From Tepidisphaeraceae bacterium (GTDB taxonomy: Bacteria > Planctomycetota > Phycisphaerae > Tepidisphaerales > Tepidisphaeraceae), in contig DASYHQ010000013.1 of NCBI GenBank assembly GCA_035998445.1, positions 186,001 to 250,000 on the forward strand: a DNA stretch of 64,000 nt. Direction: 5' to 3'. Positions within the stretch are counted from its first letter, which is position 1, and every line of letters begins with the position of its first letter. Both the position numbers and the translations under genes were made by a program. The notes beneath the pieces were generated by a model that made no database searches, was not told the origin of the DNA, and was given only the letters and a program-made list of their open reading frames with translations. Below, in pieces: positions 35,644 through 44,630 of this stretch.

Positions 35644-36795
35644 ATGAAAGGTGGTGCTGTGACGTCCACGATTTTTGATAAACTACAGCTACCTGTGGAC
35701 CCTAGCCGTATTGATACCGACGCCTTGGTTCCCGCCGTGCCGGGGCCCCCTGGAGGGGGGCGCCCCGATCGGCCGGTGAGTTTGCGCGATGTGGCGAAGA
35801 TGGCGAACGTATCGGTCGCCACCGTTTCGATGGTGTTGAACGACAACCCGCGCATCAGCCGTGCGACGCACATGCACGTGCAGCGCATCATCGACAAGGT
35901 CGGCTATCGGCCGAACCGGTTAGCTCAGTCACTCTCCAGCAAGTACACGCAAGTGCTGGCGATCATCATCCCCGCGCTGCGTCACGCGTTCGCCGACGCT
36001 TACTTTGGTGAGGTGATCTCCGGAGTCTGCGACCGCGCGGGCAAGCTGGGGTACAAGGTCATCCTAGAGCAGGCCAAGCCGGAATACATCAAGACCAAGC
36101 AGCACGTCGAGATTTTCGAACGGCGCTACGTGGACGGCGTGGTGGCGATGGGTGTGAACGATCGCCATACGTTTCTCGACGAGTTCGCCGACCGCCGATA
36201 TCCGGTCATCGTGGTCGACAACTACTTCCCGCAGTGGGGCCTCGACCACGTCGTTTGCGATTATCGCGGTGGGGCGGAGCAGGCGATGAATTACCTGCTT
36301 CAGTTGGGCCACCGCGAGATCGGGCTGATTTACGCGGCCCCCGAGATCCGCACGTCGCGCGACAAGATCGAGGTCTACCAGAACAAGCTGACCGCGGCCG
36401 GCATTATGCCGATCGACACTTGGCGGGCAGACGGTAAGTTCACCGAAGCGGGTGGCGCCAGTGCCGCCGAGGCGATTCTGGCGAAACACCCGCACGTGAC
36501 GGCTTTATTCGCGGGTAACGACAAGATGGCGATCGGTGCGTTGCACTATCTCAACCGTAGGCGCATCAAGGTGCCGCAGCAGATCTCGGTCGTCGGGTTC
36601 GACGACATGCAGCAGGCGGCGTTCGCCAACCCCAGCCTGACCACCGTTCACCTGCCGTTGTACGAGGTGGGGCAACTGGCGTGCGAGCGTCTCGTCGAAC
36701 GCATTCGCGGCAAGGCCGACCGGGTGGCGCAAGTGCTGCCCACGCACCTGGTGGTGCGCGAGTCGACCGCCATGGCCAGCAACGTCGGAGGATAG
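35644..36795 (+). CDS. LacI family transcriptional regulator
   Basis: 383 residues from ATG 35644 behind GGTGGGGGCAG. About 40 unusual Pro/Asp-rich residues precede the LacI helix-turn-helix (VSLRDVAKMANVSVATVSMVLND, about 42-66, with hinge helix NRLAQSLSS). A periplasmic-binding-protein-like effector domain follows (about 100-375: GLIYAAPEI, ALFAGNDKMAIGAL, VVGFDDMQQAAFANPSLTTV). It probably senses a maltodextrin and controls the surrounding amylases. The extended N-terminus is longer than the family norm; a start inside it cannot be excluded. Confidence 0.9.
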   Translation: MKGGAVTSTIFDKLQLPVDPSRIDTDALVPAVPGPPGGGRPDRPVSLRDVAKMANVSVATVSMVLNDNPRISRATHMHVQRIIDKVGYRPNRLAQSLSSKYTQVLAIIIPALRHAFADAYFGEVISGVCDRAGKLGYKVILEQAKPEYIKTKQHVEIFERRYVDGVVAMGVNDRHTFLDEFADRRYPVIVVDNYFPQWGLDHVVCDYRGGAEQAMNYLLQLGHREIGLIYAAPEIRTSRDKIEVYQNKLTAAGIMPIDTWRADGKFTEAGGASAAEAILAKHPHVTALFAGNDKMAIGALHYLNRRRIKVPQQISVVGFDDMQQAAFANPSLTTVHLPLYEVGQLACERLVERIRGKADRVAQVLPTHLVVRESTAMASNVGG

Positions 36796-36898
36796 TCCGC
36801 GCTGCGGGCGGCTCTTCCATAGAAACTTCACACATCCTGCATTTTGCAGCAACCAGCGACCGGCGGATCCCCTTCGTCGCTTGCGAGGAGAAACGTTC

Positions 36899-39439
36899 AT
36901 GTCCCTGCCGAAAATCAGCCGCGCCACCGCGCTCTTGTCCGCCGCCGTGTTTGCCGCCTGCCCAATGCTGGCCCGCGCCGAGGTCATCGTCGATGGCAGC
37001 AACGTCACGTTCCGGCTCGACGCGCGCCAGTGGACCGACAAGCCCTCGTCCGTCAACGTCGCCGGCAGCTTTCAGGGCTGGAATAAGGATGCGACCGAAC
37101 TCACTGATGCCGATGGTGACCACATCTGGGAAGCAACCGTTCCCGTTAACGACCAAGGCCAGCACCAGTACAAGTTCGTCGTCGATTCCGACCGCTGGAT
37201 CAGCGACGCCACCGCCGACCCGACGCTGGACGTCGACGACAATTACGGCGGCAAGAACAGTGGGTTCATCGTCGGCTACGACGTACGCAAGGCCCCGCCA
37301 CCCAAGCCCGATCATGTGAACATGGAAGCCGTGACCCACGACCCCGCCACCGATTCCTCGGTGCTCTCGGCCGATCAGGCGTTGCTGCGCATCCGCGTAC
37401 AACCCGGTGACATTCAGTCGATCGATGCGGTCTACCGGTACGATCAGACGGAAGAGGTGAAGCGTACGCCCGCGTTCAAGCTGGGCGTGCGTAACGGCCT
37501 CGACGAGTACGGCGTGCTGGTGCCCAACACCGGTGCTACCTTGCGCTACACGTTCGACATTCAGGACGGCAGCACGACCACGCAGTTGAAGCCTGCCGGT
37601 GGCGAGGCGTTCGAGCTGGCGTTGAACACGCCGCTGGTGCAGACGCCCGACTGGGCCAAGAGCGCGGTCTGGTACCAGATCTTCCCCGAGCGGTTCCGCA
37701 ACGGTGAGAGCAGCAACGACCCCGGTGGCAAGCCCGGCGAGCACTTGGTGAAGTGGACCAGCAACTGGTGGCAAACGCAGCCCGGTGAAACGCCCGGTGA
37801 CGAGAACTTCTACAAGGGCACCGGCAACGTCTGGCAGCGCCGCTACGGTGGCGACATTCAGGGCCTGCGTGAATCGCTGCCTTACCTGCGCGAGCTGGGC
37901 ATCAACGCGATCTACCTCAACCCGGTGTTCGAAGGCGAGTCGATGCACAAGTACGACACCGCCGACTTCCGCCACATCGATGACAACTTCGGCGTGAAGG
38001 GCGACATCGCGGCGCTGGAAGGGGAGAGCGACGACCCGGCGACGTGGAAGTGGACGGCCTCGGACAAGCTGTTCCTCGACTTCCTCGACGAAGCGCACCG
38101 CCAAGGCTTCAAGGTCATCATCGACGGCGTCTTCAACCACGTCGGTCGGGCGCACCCGTTCTTCCAAGACGTGCTCGCCAAGGGGAAGAACAGCAAGTAC
38201 GCCGACTGGTTCGAGATCACCGACTGGGGCGACGAGAGCAACTGGCGGCCGATGGCCGACCCATACGAAGTGCACGGCAAGCCGGGTGGCATTCAGTGGA
38301 AGGCATGGGACGAGCAAAGCGGCCACCTGCCGGTCTTCAAGAAGGATGACAAACTCGGCTTAGCGCCCGGCCCGCGCGATCACATCATGGCGATCACCAA
38401 GCGCTGGCTGGCGCCCGACGGGGATCCGAGCCGCGGTATCGATGGTTGGCGCCTCGACGTGCCCGGCGACATTCCGCACCCGTTCTGGATCGATTGGCGC
38501 AAGGTCGTGAAGGGCGCCAAGCCCGATGCTTACATTACCGGTGAGATCTGGACCTGGGCCCAGCCGTGGCTGAACAAGGGCGACCAGTTCGACGCGGTGA
38601 TGAATTACCAGTTTGCGATGCCGGCTCAGGAGTTCCTCATGAACGAGGAAAAGCAGATGAAGCCGAGCGTCTTCGCGTCGCGCCTGAACCAGGTTCAGCT
38701 GGCCTACCCGTTCAACGTGGCGCTCGTGCAGCAGAATTTGTACGACAGCCACGACACCGATCGCGTCGCCAGCATGTTCGTGAACCCCGATCGCCCGTAC
38801 GACGGCGCGAACCGCCCGCAGGACAACGCCGCCAACTGGCTATATTCACCGGCGAAGCCCAACGATGAGCAGTGGCAGCGATTGAAGCAGGCGGCCGCGT
38901 TGCAGTACACGTACGTTGGCGCGCCGATGATCTACTACGGCACCGAGGCGGGCATGTGGTCGCCGGACGATCCGTCGAACCGCCAACCGATGATCTGGCA
39001 GCACCTGCAGCCGTACGACGACGCGCAGGTGACGTTCAAGCAGGACCTGTTCGATTACTACCAGCGCCTGGCGGCGGTCCGGCAGAAGCTCGAGGCGTTG
39101 CGCGAGGGCTTCTACGTGCCGGTGGTTGCCGACGACGAGAACAACGTGCTGGTCTACCGCCGCAGCAAGGGCGATCAGCACGTGTACGTGGTCGTAAACC
39201 GCAGCGATCAGGAACAGCAGATCGACGTGCCCTTGGCTGCGAGCGATCACGGCAAGACATTGGTGAACTGGCTGGACGAAAAGCAGGCCAATGTGAAGAT
39301 GCCGGAAGGCAACGTCACCGAGCGAGCGACCGTTTCGGCTATCGACAACGGTGGGGCGGTCGCGGCGGGCGAAACGCTGAAGGTGACGCTGCCGGCCTAC
39401 GGAACGGCGGTACTGTCGCAGAACGTGCCGATGCCCTAG
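36899..39439 (+). CDS. GH13 alpha-glucan hydrolase (neopullulanase/cyclomaltodextrinase-like) with CBM48-like N-terminus
   Basis: 846 residues from the ATG 8 bases after GAGGAG. Signal peptide about 1-27 (ending MLARA). Residues 30-120 form a CBM48/AMPK-type glycan-binding domain (VNVAGSFQGWNKDATELTD, YKFVVDSDRWISD); residues 150-245 a second beta domain; about 255-740 the GH13 barrel: IYLNPVFEGESMHKYDTADF, DGVFNHVGR, nucleophile Asp in DGWRLDVPGDI, acid/base Glu in YITGEIWTW, and SHDTDRVASM. A C-terminal beta domain ends the protein. No PEP-CTERM tail, so it is probably periplasmic, processing oligosaccharides released by the anchored amylase before import by the ABC transporter next door. 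Confidence 0.92.
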   Translation: MSLPKISRATALLSAAVFAACPMLARAEVIVDGSNVTFRLDARQWTDKPSSVNVAGSFQGWNKDATELTDADGDHIWEATVPVNDQGQHQYKFVVDSDRWISDATADPTLDVDDNYGGKNSGFIVGYDVRKAPPPKPDHVNMEAVTHDPATDSSVLSADQALLRIRVQPGDIQSIDAVYRYDQTEEVKRTPAFKLGVRNGLDEYGVLVPNTGATLRYTFDIQDGSTTTQLKPAGGEAFELALNTPLVQTPDWAKSAVWYQIFPERFRNGESSNDPGGKPGEHLVKWTSNWWQTQPGETPGDENFYKGTGNVWQRRYGGDIQGLRESLPYLRELGINAIYLNPVFEGESMHKYDTADFRHIDDNFGVKGDIAALEGESDDPATWKWTASDKLFLDFLDEAHRQGFKVIIDGVFNHVGRAHPFFQDVLAKGKNSKYADWFEITDWGDESNWRPMADPYEVHGKPGGIQWKAWDEQSGHLPVFKKDDKLGLAPGPRDHIMAITKRWLAPDGDPSRGIDGWRLDVPGDIPHPFWIDWRKVVKGAKPDAYITGEIWTWAQPWLNKGDQFDAVMNYQFAMPAQEFLMNEEKQMKPSVFASRLNQVQLAYPFNVALVQQNLYDSHDTDRVASMFVNPDRPYDGANRPQDNAANWLYSPAKPNDEQWQRLKQAAALQYTYVGAPMIYYGTEAGMWSPDDPSNRQPMIWQHLQPYDDAQVTFKQDLFDYYQRLAAVRQKLEALREGFYVPVVADDENNVLVYRRSKGDQHVYVVVNRSDQEQQIDVPLAASDHGKTLVNWLDEKQANVKMPEGNVTERATVSAIDNGGAVAAGETLKVTLPAYGTAVLSQNVPMP

Positions 39440-39469
39440 AAGGAGTTCGGGTGGCGTGTGACGCAACTT

Positions 39470-39572
39470 GTCATCCCGAGCGGAGCCTAAGGCGACGGGA
39501 GGGATCTCCCATGGCCTCACAGCTTCTGGCAGTCGAGATCCCTCAGGTCGCTAGGGCTTCCATCGGGATGGC
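39470..39572. repeat. Imperfect hairpin repeat (GTCATCCCGA family)
   Basis: The segment starting GTCATCCCGAGCGGAGCC (39470) is repeated in inverted orientation up to 39572 with a few mismatches. It is a relative of 3947-4025 and 43200-43305. It lies between the GH13 gene and the transporter genes. Confidence 0.75.
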
Positions 39573-39594
39573 AACTGGCACGGTGACCGCGATC

Positions 39595-39616
39595 TGATAA
39601 GTTGAGTCCCTTATCA
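39595..39616. promoter_or_regulatory. Inverted repeat TGATAAG/CTTATCA upstream of the sugar transporter
   Basis: Perfect 7-bp arms (39595-39601 and 39610-39616) around 8 bases, 60 bases before the transporter ATG. Too short for a terminator and without a T-run; it may be a regulator site. Confidence 0.4.
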
Positions 39617-39676
39617 ATTTTCTCCGCGGACAGTCGAACTGATTGCCACTAGAATCCAGCCGGACTCATCATCGAC

Positions 39677-42007
39677 ATGCACATCGGTCAATCCCTACGC
39701 TATCTGCTCGGGCTCGCGACGCTGTTGATCGTCGTTTGGGCGTTCGTGGACGTCGGGGCTCGCGTGTTTCGAAACGAGTCGCGCGGCTACGACGCCACGC
39801 TTAGCGTGCTGCACTGGGGCGATCCCGACGAAGGCCAGATCATGGCCGACCTGGTGGCCGCGTTTGAGCGCGATCACCCCAAGGTGAAGGTCAACCGCAT
39901 TCACGTCAGCAGCGGGGAATTCGATTCGAAACTGAAGACGATGTTCGCGGCCGGTGATGCGCCGGACCTGTTTTACCTGAAGCCGGAAAGCACGCCCGAG
40001 ATGGCGAGCATGAAGCTCATCAAGCCGCTTGATGAGCACGTGACGCAGGCGGAACTGGCCGAGTATTTCCCGAAGCTGCTCGACGTCTTCCGCTACAACG
40101 GTGAACGCTCCGGCGCGGGGCCGCTCTACGGCATTCCGAAAGATTTTTCGACGACGGTGATGTACATCAACCTCGACCTGTTTAAGCAGGCGGGTGTGCC
40201 CGTGCCGTACGGCGGGTGGACGTGGGCCGAGTACGAACAGGCGATGCGGAAGATCACCGACCTGTCGACGCCGCAGCGGCGCATTTATGGTGGCATGCTG
40301 GACCTGTGGGACGCCACGCTGCTCAACATTATCTGGACCCACGGCGGTGATTTCTTCGGTAAAGACTTCCGCGACGTGCTGCTGGACGAACCCGGCGCCC
40401 AAGCCGCGATGGAAATGGTCCGCCGGCTGCGCCACGAGGAGCGCACCGTGTTCAACGCCACCGGCATCGCCAAGGATGGTGGGCAGGAGTTCCTGCTGGG
40501 CAACATCGGCAGCATCGGGCCGATCGGTCGATGGAAGACGCCGGTCTATCGATCGATCAACAACTTCGAGTTCGACGTCGTGCCGGTGCCGTACGCGAAG
40601 GAAAAGGCATCGCAGCTGTTCACCAACGCGTGGGCGATCGGCACGCAGACGAAGCATCCGGAGGAATCGCTGCAGTTGCTGCGGTACCTGGTTGGCGAAG
40701 AGGGCCAAGCCCGCGCCGCCAAGCTGGGGCTGGCGATTCCGAGCAACCGATCGGTGGCGTTTTCCGAGGCATTCCACACCGCCGGCCAGCGCCCCGCCAA
40801 CAGCAAGGCATTTTTAGATGCGATCGAGCTCGGCCGGGTGCAGCAGCATCCGCGGGAGGCGGAGTTTCGGCAGATCGTCAGCCAGGTGACAGATGATGCG
40901 CTCCGGCAGGGCACACGGAGCGTTGCTGATGCTGGGGCGGAGGTCGAACGGCAATGGCTCGCCGAGCTGCGCAGCCCGCTGCGCACGCGTGAGTTTTCAC
41001 AGATCAACTGGCGGGCAATCGGTTCGATCACGGTCGCGGTCATCGCTGCGCTGGTAACGCTGTTCTGGTGGAAGGCCAGGCGGGAGAAGATTGGGGCGCT
41101 CGATCGGGCGCAACAGCGGGCCGGCATGGCGTTCGTGTCGCCTTGGGTCATCGGCTTTGTGCTGCTGACGGTCGGACCGATGGCGCTGTCGCTGATCCTG
41201 GCGTTCGCCAAGTGGACGGCGATGTCGCCGCTGGGCGAGGCGCAATATGTGGGCGGCGCCAACTTTGAACATCTGGCGAAGTTCGACCCCACGTTTGGCA
41301 AGAGCCTGTGGGTCACGTTCTACTTCGTACTGCTCGGCGTGCCGCTAACGCAGGTGGCGGCGTTGGCGGTGGCGCTGCTGATGAACGCGAAGGTGCGCGG
41401 CATCACAATCTTCCGCACGATCTACTTCGTGCCGTCGGTGGTCAGCGGAGTGGCACTGGCAACGCTGTGGCTGAAACTCTTCAACAACGACTTCGGCCTG
41501 ATCAACAACGTGCTGCTTCGGCCGTTGACTTGGGTCGGCCTGAACCCGCCCGACTGGTTCGGCCTGGACGCCGGCTGGGCGGCGGTGCCGGCATTCGTGG
41601 TCATGGGGCTGTGGGGCGTTGGTGGGGGGATGGTGATCTACCTGGCGGGCTTGAAGGGCGTGCCGGAAAGCCTGTACGAGGCCGCGACGATCGACGGTGC
41701 CGGGCCAATGCGCCGGCTATTGAACGTAACGCTGCCGATGCTCAGCCCGTTGATCTTCTTCAACGTCATCATGGGCCTGATCGGTAGCTTCCAGATCTTC
41801 ACCCAAGCCAAGGTCATGACCAACGGCGGCCCCGGTACCGACACGCTGTTCTACGTGCTGAACCTGTACCGCCAGGCGTTTGAGTTCCACAACATGGGCT
41901 ACGCCAGCGCGATGGCCTGGGTGCTGTTCATCATCGTGCTGATATTTACCGCATTGATCTTCCGCGGCAGTAAGAAGATGGTGCATTATGAAGGATTGAA
42001 GGCGTGA
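39677..42007 (+). CDS. ABC sugar importer: substrate-binding protein fused to MalF-type permease
   Basis: 776 residues. A membrane anchor (about 8-27) replaces the usual cleaved signal; residues about 40-420 are a family 1 extracellular solute-binding protein (LSVLHWGDPDEGQIMADLVAAF, DAPDLFYLK, YGIPKDFSTTVMYINLDLF). A second helix (about 443-462) leads back, and residues about 485-770 are a MalF-like permease with six helices, MAFVSPWVIGFVLLTVGP and the EAA loop LYEAATIDGAGPMRRLLNVTLP. Binding protein and channel are thus one chain, fixing their ratio. The partner permease follows at 42152; no ATPase gene is nearby, so a shared MsmK/UgpC-like ATPase elsewhere is likely. Context suggests maltodextrins. 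Confidence 0.93.
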   Translation: MHIGQSLRYLLGLATLLIVVWAFVDVGARVFRNESRGYDATLSVLHWGDPDEGQIMADLVAAFERDHPKVKVNRIHVSSGEFDSKLKTMFAAGDAPDLFYLKPESTPEMASMKLIKPLDEHVTQAELAEYFPKLLDVFRYNGERSGAGPLYGIPKDFSTTVMYINLDLFKQAGVPVPYGGWTWAEYEQAMRKITDLSTPQRRIYGGMLDLWDATLLNIIWTHGGDFFGKDFRDVLLDEPGAQAAMEMVRRLRHEERTVFNATGIAKDGGQEFLLGNIGSIGPIGRWKTPVYRSINNFEFDVVPVPYAKEKASQLFTNAWAIGTQTKHPEESLQLLRYLVGEEGQARAAKLGLAIPSNRSVAFSEAFHTAGQRPANSKAFLDAIELGRVQQHPREAEFRQIVSQVTDDALRQGTRSVADAGAEVERQWLAELRSPLRTREFSQINWRAIGSITVAVIAALVTLFWWKARREKIGALDRAQQRAGMAFVSPWVIGFVLLTVGPMALSLILAFAKWTAMSPLGEAQYVGGANFEHLAKFDPTFGKSLWVTFYFVLLGVPLTQVAALAVALLMNAKVRGITIFRTIYFVPSVVSGVALATLWLKLFNNDFGLINNVLLRPLTWVGLNPPDWFGLDAGWAAVPAFVVMGLWGVGGGMVIYLAGLKGVPESLYEAATIDGAGPMRRLLNVTLPMLSPLIFFNVIMGLIGSFQIFTQAKVMTNGGPGTDTLFYVLNLYRQAFEFHNMGYASAMAWVLFIIVLIFTALIFRGSKKMVHYEGLKA

Positions 42008-42016
42008 TCCTTTGTG

Positions 42017-42126
42017 ATTCGCGCCAAGAACGCCAAGGAGCCAAGAGCGTCAAGAAATGAGAAGACAAGCCATTCGTTTCTTTACCTCTTGGCGATCGTG
42101 GCGTACTTGGAAACCTCGGCGCGAAC
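42017..42126. repeat. Imperfect hairpin repeat (CGCCAAGAACGCCAAGG family)
   Basis: The segment from 42017 with CGCGCCAAGAACGCCAAGG is loosely repeated in inverted form from about 42085 to 42126 (TCTTGGCGATCGTGGCG). It fills most of the gap between the two permease genes. Confidence 0.6.
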
Positions 42127-42151
42127 TTGAAGTGCTAAAGAGCGACAAGAT

Positions 42152-43162
42152 ATGACGACCTCCGCCACCAACGCTCCCAACACGGCCAACCCCGCGACGC
42201 CACTGGTCTACGTGGCGGCGGCGAAGGAGGCGGCGCCGAACGTCGTCCGGCGGGGCATGGGTCGGCGCGATGGCCGGCGGCGTAAGTCGTGGAACAAGGT
42301 CGCGGCGTACATCACGCTGATCCTGGGCGCGGCGTTGCTGATCGTGCCGTTCGTCTGGATGCTGGCCGCCAGCCTCGACACCCAGCAGAACGTGACCGGT
42401 GGGGAGGTCGACTGGACCTTCAACGATCCGCAGTTCGCCAACTACCCCGCCTCCATGAAGCTGATGGGCGCCGAGGCCGACCGCAACGGCGACGGTGAGA
42501 TCGGCGTGCTCGAGATCGCCCGGCTGCACTTTCCGGCGCTGTCGAACACCATCGTGGTAACGGTCGCGTGCATCGTCGGGCAGGTCGTCAGTTCCAGCCT
42601 GGTCGGCTTCGGTTTCGCGCGGTTCAACTTCCGCGGGCGCGGCATCCTGTTCGCGCTCATGCTCAGCACGATGATGCTGCCGGCCCAGGTGACGATGATC
42701 CCGGTCTTCGTGCTGTTCCGGCACCTGGGCATGATCGACACATTCTGGCCCTTGATTATTCCAGCGTGGCTGGCGAGCCCGTTCTTCGCGTTCATGTTCC
42801 GCCAGTTCTTTGCGCAAGTGCCCGAAGAGCTGATCGAGGCGGCCCGCATGGATGGCGCCAGCAACTTCCGCATCTACTGGCAGATGATGTTGCCCCTTAG
42901 CGGCCCGGTGATCGCGATCGTCGCGATCTTCACGTTCATGGCGACGTGGAACGACTTCATGGGCCCGCTGATCTACCTGAACAGCCCCGCAAACCGCACG
43001 CTGGCCCTCGCGCTCGCCCAGTTCAACGGTCAGTACGGCGTGCGCGACGCCCACCTGCTGATGGCGGCCAGCTTCGTCACCATGCTGCCCTGCATCATCC
43101 TGTTCTTCGCCGCCCAGAAGTACTTCGTTGAAAGCGTGGCCACGAGCGGCTTGAAGGGCTAG
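42152..43162 (+). CDS. ABC sugar importer permease (MalG-type) with an EF-hand loop
   Basis: 336 residues. An approximately 45-residue basic, Ala-rich cytoplasmic N-terminus precedes helix 1 (AAYITLILGAALLIVPFVWMLA, about 51-72). The first extracytoplasmic loop is enlarged and contains DRNGDGEIGVLE at residues 110-121, a perfect 12-residue EF-hand calcium loop (D1, N3, D5, G6, E7, I8, E12). The remaining five helices and the EAA loop ELIEAARMDGASNFRIYWQMMLP are standard, ending KYFVESVATSGLKG. It pairs with the fused binding-protein/permease. Calcium binding at the outer face, near the binding protein, could tie transport or docking to calcium; unproven. Confidence 0.9.
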   Translation: MTTSATNAPNTANPATPLVYVAAAKEAAPNVVRRGMGRRDGRRRKSWNKVAAYITLILGAALLIVPFVWMLAASLDTQQNVTGGEVDWTFNDPQFANYPASMKLMGAEADRNGDGEIGVLEIARLHFPALSNTIVVTVACIVGQVVSSSLVGFGFARFNFRGRGILFALMLSTMMLPAQVTMIPVFVLFRHLGMIDTFWPLIIPAWLASPFFAFMFRQFFAQVPEELIEAARMDGASNFRIYWQMMLPLSGPVIAIVAIFTFMATWNDFMGPLIYLNSPANRTLALALAQFNGQYGVRDAHLLMAASFVTMLPCIILFFAAQKYFVESVATSGLKG

Positions 43163-43199
43163 AGCATTCTCATTTCATCTGTAGCGGGCGCACGACGGG

Positions 43200-43305
43200 T
43201 TGTCACCCCGATGGGAGCCTCAGGCGACCTGAGGGATCTCGAATTACGGACGGTTCTCGGCCTTGGGAGATGGGTGAGGTCGGCAAGCATCCCATCAGGA
43301 TGACA
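43200..43305. repeat. Imperfect hairpin repeat (GTCATCC family)
   Basis: TGTCACCCCGATGGGAGCC at the left end is repeated in inverted form at the right end (TCCCATCAGGATGACA). It is a third member of the 3947-4025 and 39470-39572 group. The rest of this 325-base gap holds only the candidate operator at 43448-43460. Confidence 0.7.
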
Positions 43306-43447
43306 CGTCCTGATCAACGCGCCGGTTTTGCCCGCCAGCCTTAAGCCTCAAGAAGACCTGTTTTTGCCTTTTTTCCTCCCTGCGCACTGTATTTCATGCT
43401 AAATTTTGACGCTCGCGCGGCGAGCCTGTATGGTTTCACAACACAAC

Positions 43448-43460
43448 TGAAACTGTTTGA
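43448..43460. promoter_or_regulatory. Candidate operator upstream of second LacI-family gene
   Basis: TGAAACTGTTTGA contains AAACTGTTT, a perfect odd palindrome (AAAC-T-GTTT) also present at 35590-35598 ahead of the first LacI-family gene. It lies 27 bases before the ATG, fitting autorepression. Confidence 0.45.
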
Positions 43461-43487
43461 CAACCTTTCGCTGTTAGGGGCTTCGAG

Positions 43488-44477
43488 ATGGCTGAACGGC
43501 CGAGAAAGTCGATTTACGACCTGGCGGACACCCTTGGCGTTTCCGCCAGTACCGTCAGCCGAGTTTTGAATCAACGCAGTGGCATCGGTGAGGCGACCCG
43601 GAAGCGCGTGCTGGCCTCGGCCAAACGTGCTGGGTTTCGGCCGCGCATGACCGCTAGGCAGCTCACCGTGGCAGTCGTCATCGATCGCCATCGCTTCACC
43701 ACGTTCGGCGGCTTCGTGCCGAACCTGCTCAGCTGCCTCGTCGAGACGATCTCGAAGCACGAGGTCGCCGTCGAATTGCTCACCGAGCATAACCTGGAGC
43801 GCCTCGATCGCCGGCTGATCGATGGCGTGGTCGCGATGGCGTGGGACGACGCGACGATCGATTTGCTGAAAAAGTTGAACGACGTGCCGGTCGTCACCTT
43901 GAACCGCGTCGACGTGCCCGAGTTTTCCGCCGTTGCCAGTGACCATCGCCAGCACGGTGAGATGGCGGTCGACTATCTGGCGGGACGCGGGCACACGAAG
44001 ATCGCGATGATCTGCGAGGAGCGCGACAACTGGGGTACGCGCCAGCGGCTTGAGGGGTTCATGTCGCGCCTGCAGGCGCTCGGGTTACCGGTGGATGAGG
44101 ATTCCGTGTCGTACACGGACCACCAACCGATGTACGGCCTGCTTCGCCGGTTGACCACCATTGCCAGGCCGACTGCACTGTTCGTGGCCAACGAAAGCCT
44201 AGGGCTTGAGGCGATGTACATCCTGCAGCAGGTGCTGCAAGTGCGCGTGCCGCAGGACATCTCGCTGTTGGGGATGGATTCGGCCCAGGTATCGCAGTTC
44301 CTGGCGCCGCCGCTGACGGCAATTGCGCAGCCCATGGCCGAGGTCGCCGACCGCGCGCTGAGCGTGCTGTTGAGCCAGATGGGTCAGAAGCAAAAGCCCG
44401 AGCACGTTATCCTTGAGAACCGGCTGATCGAACGCGAATCGGTCGTTTCACTGCCTGCGGAAAAGCCGCGGAAGTGA
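43488..44477 (+). CDS. LacI family transcriptional regulator
   Basis: 329 residues. The helix-turn-helix is at the very N-terminus (IYDLADTLGVSASTVSRVLNQ, about 9-30). The linker is short and lacks a standard hinge LAxxL. A periplasmic-binding-protein-like domain follows (VAVVIDRHRFTTFGG, VVTLNRVDVPEFSAV, ALFVANESLGLEAMYIL, LLGMDSAQVSQFLAPPLTAI). It sits directly after the sugar importer and probably regulates it. Its candidate operator shares a 9-base core with that of the other LacI gene, so cross-regulation is possible. Confidence 0.9.
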   Translation: MAERPRKSIYDLADTLGVSASTVSRVLNQRSGIGEATRKRVLASAKRAGFRPRMTARQLTVAVVIDRHRFTTFGGFVPNLLSCLVETISKHEVAVELLTEHNLERLDRRLIDGVVAMAWDDATIDLLKKLNDVPVVTLNRVDVPEFSAVASDHRQHGEMAVDYLAGRGHTKIAMICEERDNWGTRQRLEGFMSRLQALGLPVDEDSVSYTDHQPMYGLLRRLTTIARPTALFVANESLGLEAMYILQQVLQVRVPQDISLLGMDSAQVSQFLAPPLTAIAQPMAEVADRALSVLLSQMGQKQKPEHVILENRLIERESVVSLPAEKPRK

Positions 44478-44630
44478 GCATGATCGGCTGCGGGCTCGGC
44501 GGGCGATGAGCCCGTGGCTCCACTGGCCGAACTCGTCATTCGCATTCGACGCATCACAGTTATGGAACGCCCCTTGCAAGCCGTGCCAGTCGCCTGAGAG
44601 CGACCGACACTGCACCAAGGGAGCACGACC

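Noticed and set aside
39595..39616. Inverted repeat as terminator of the GH13 gene
   Set aside because: Seven AT-rich pairs without a T-run are too weak; more likely a regulatory site.
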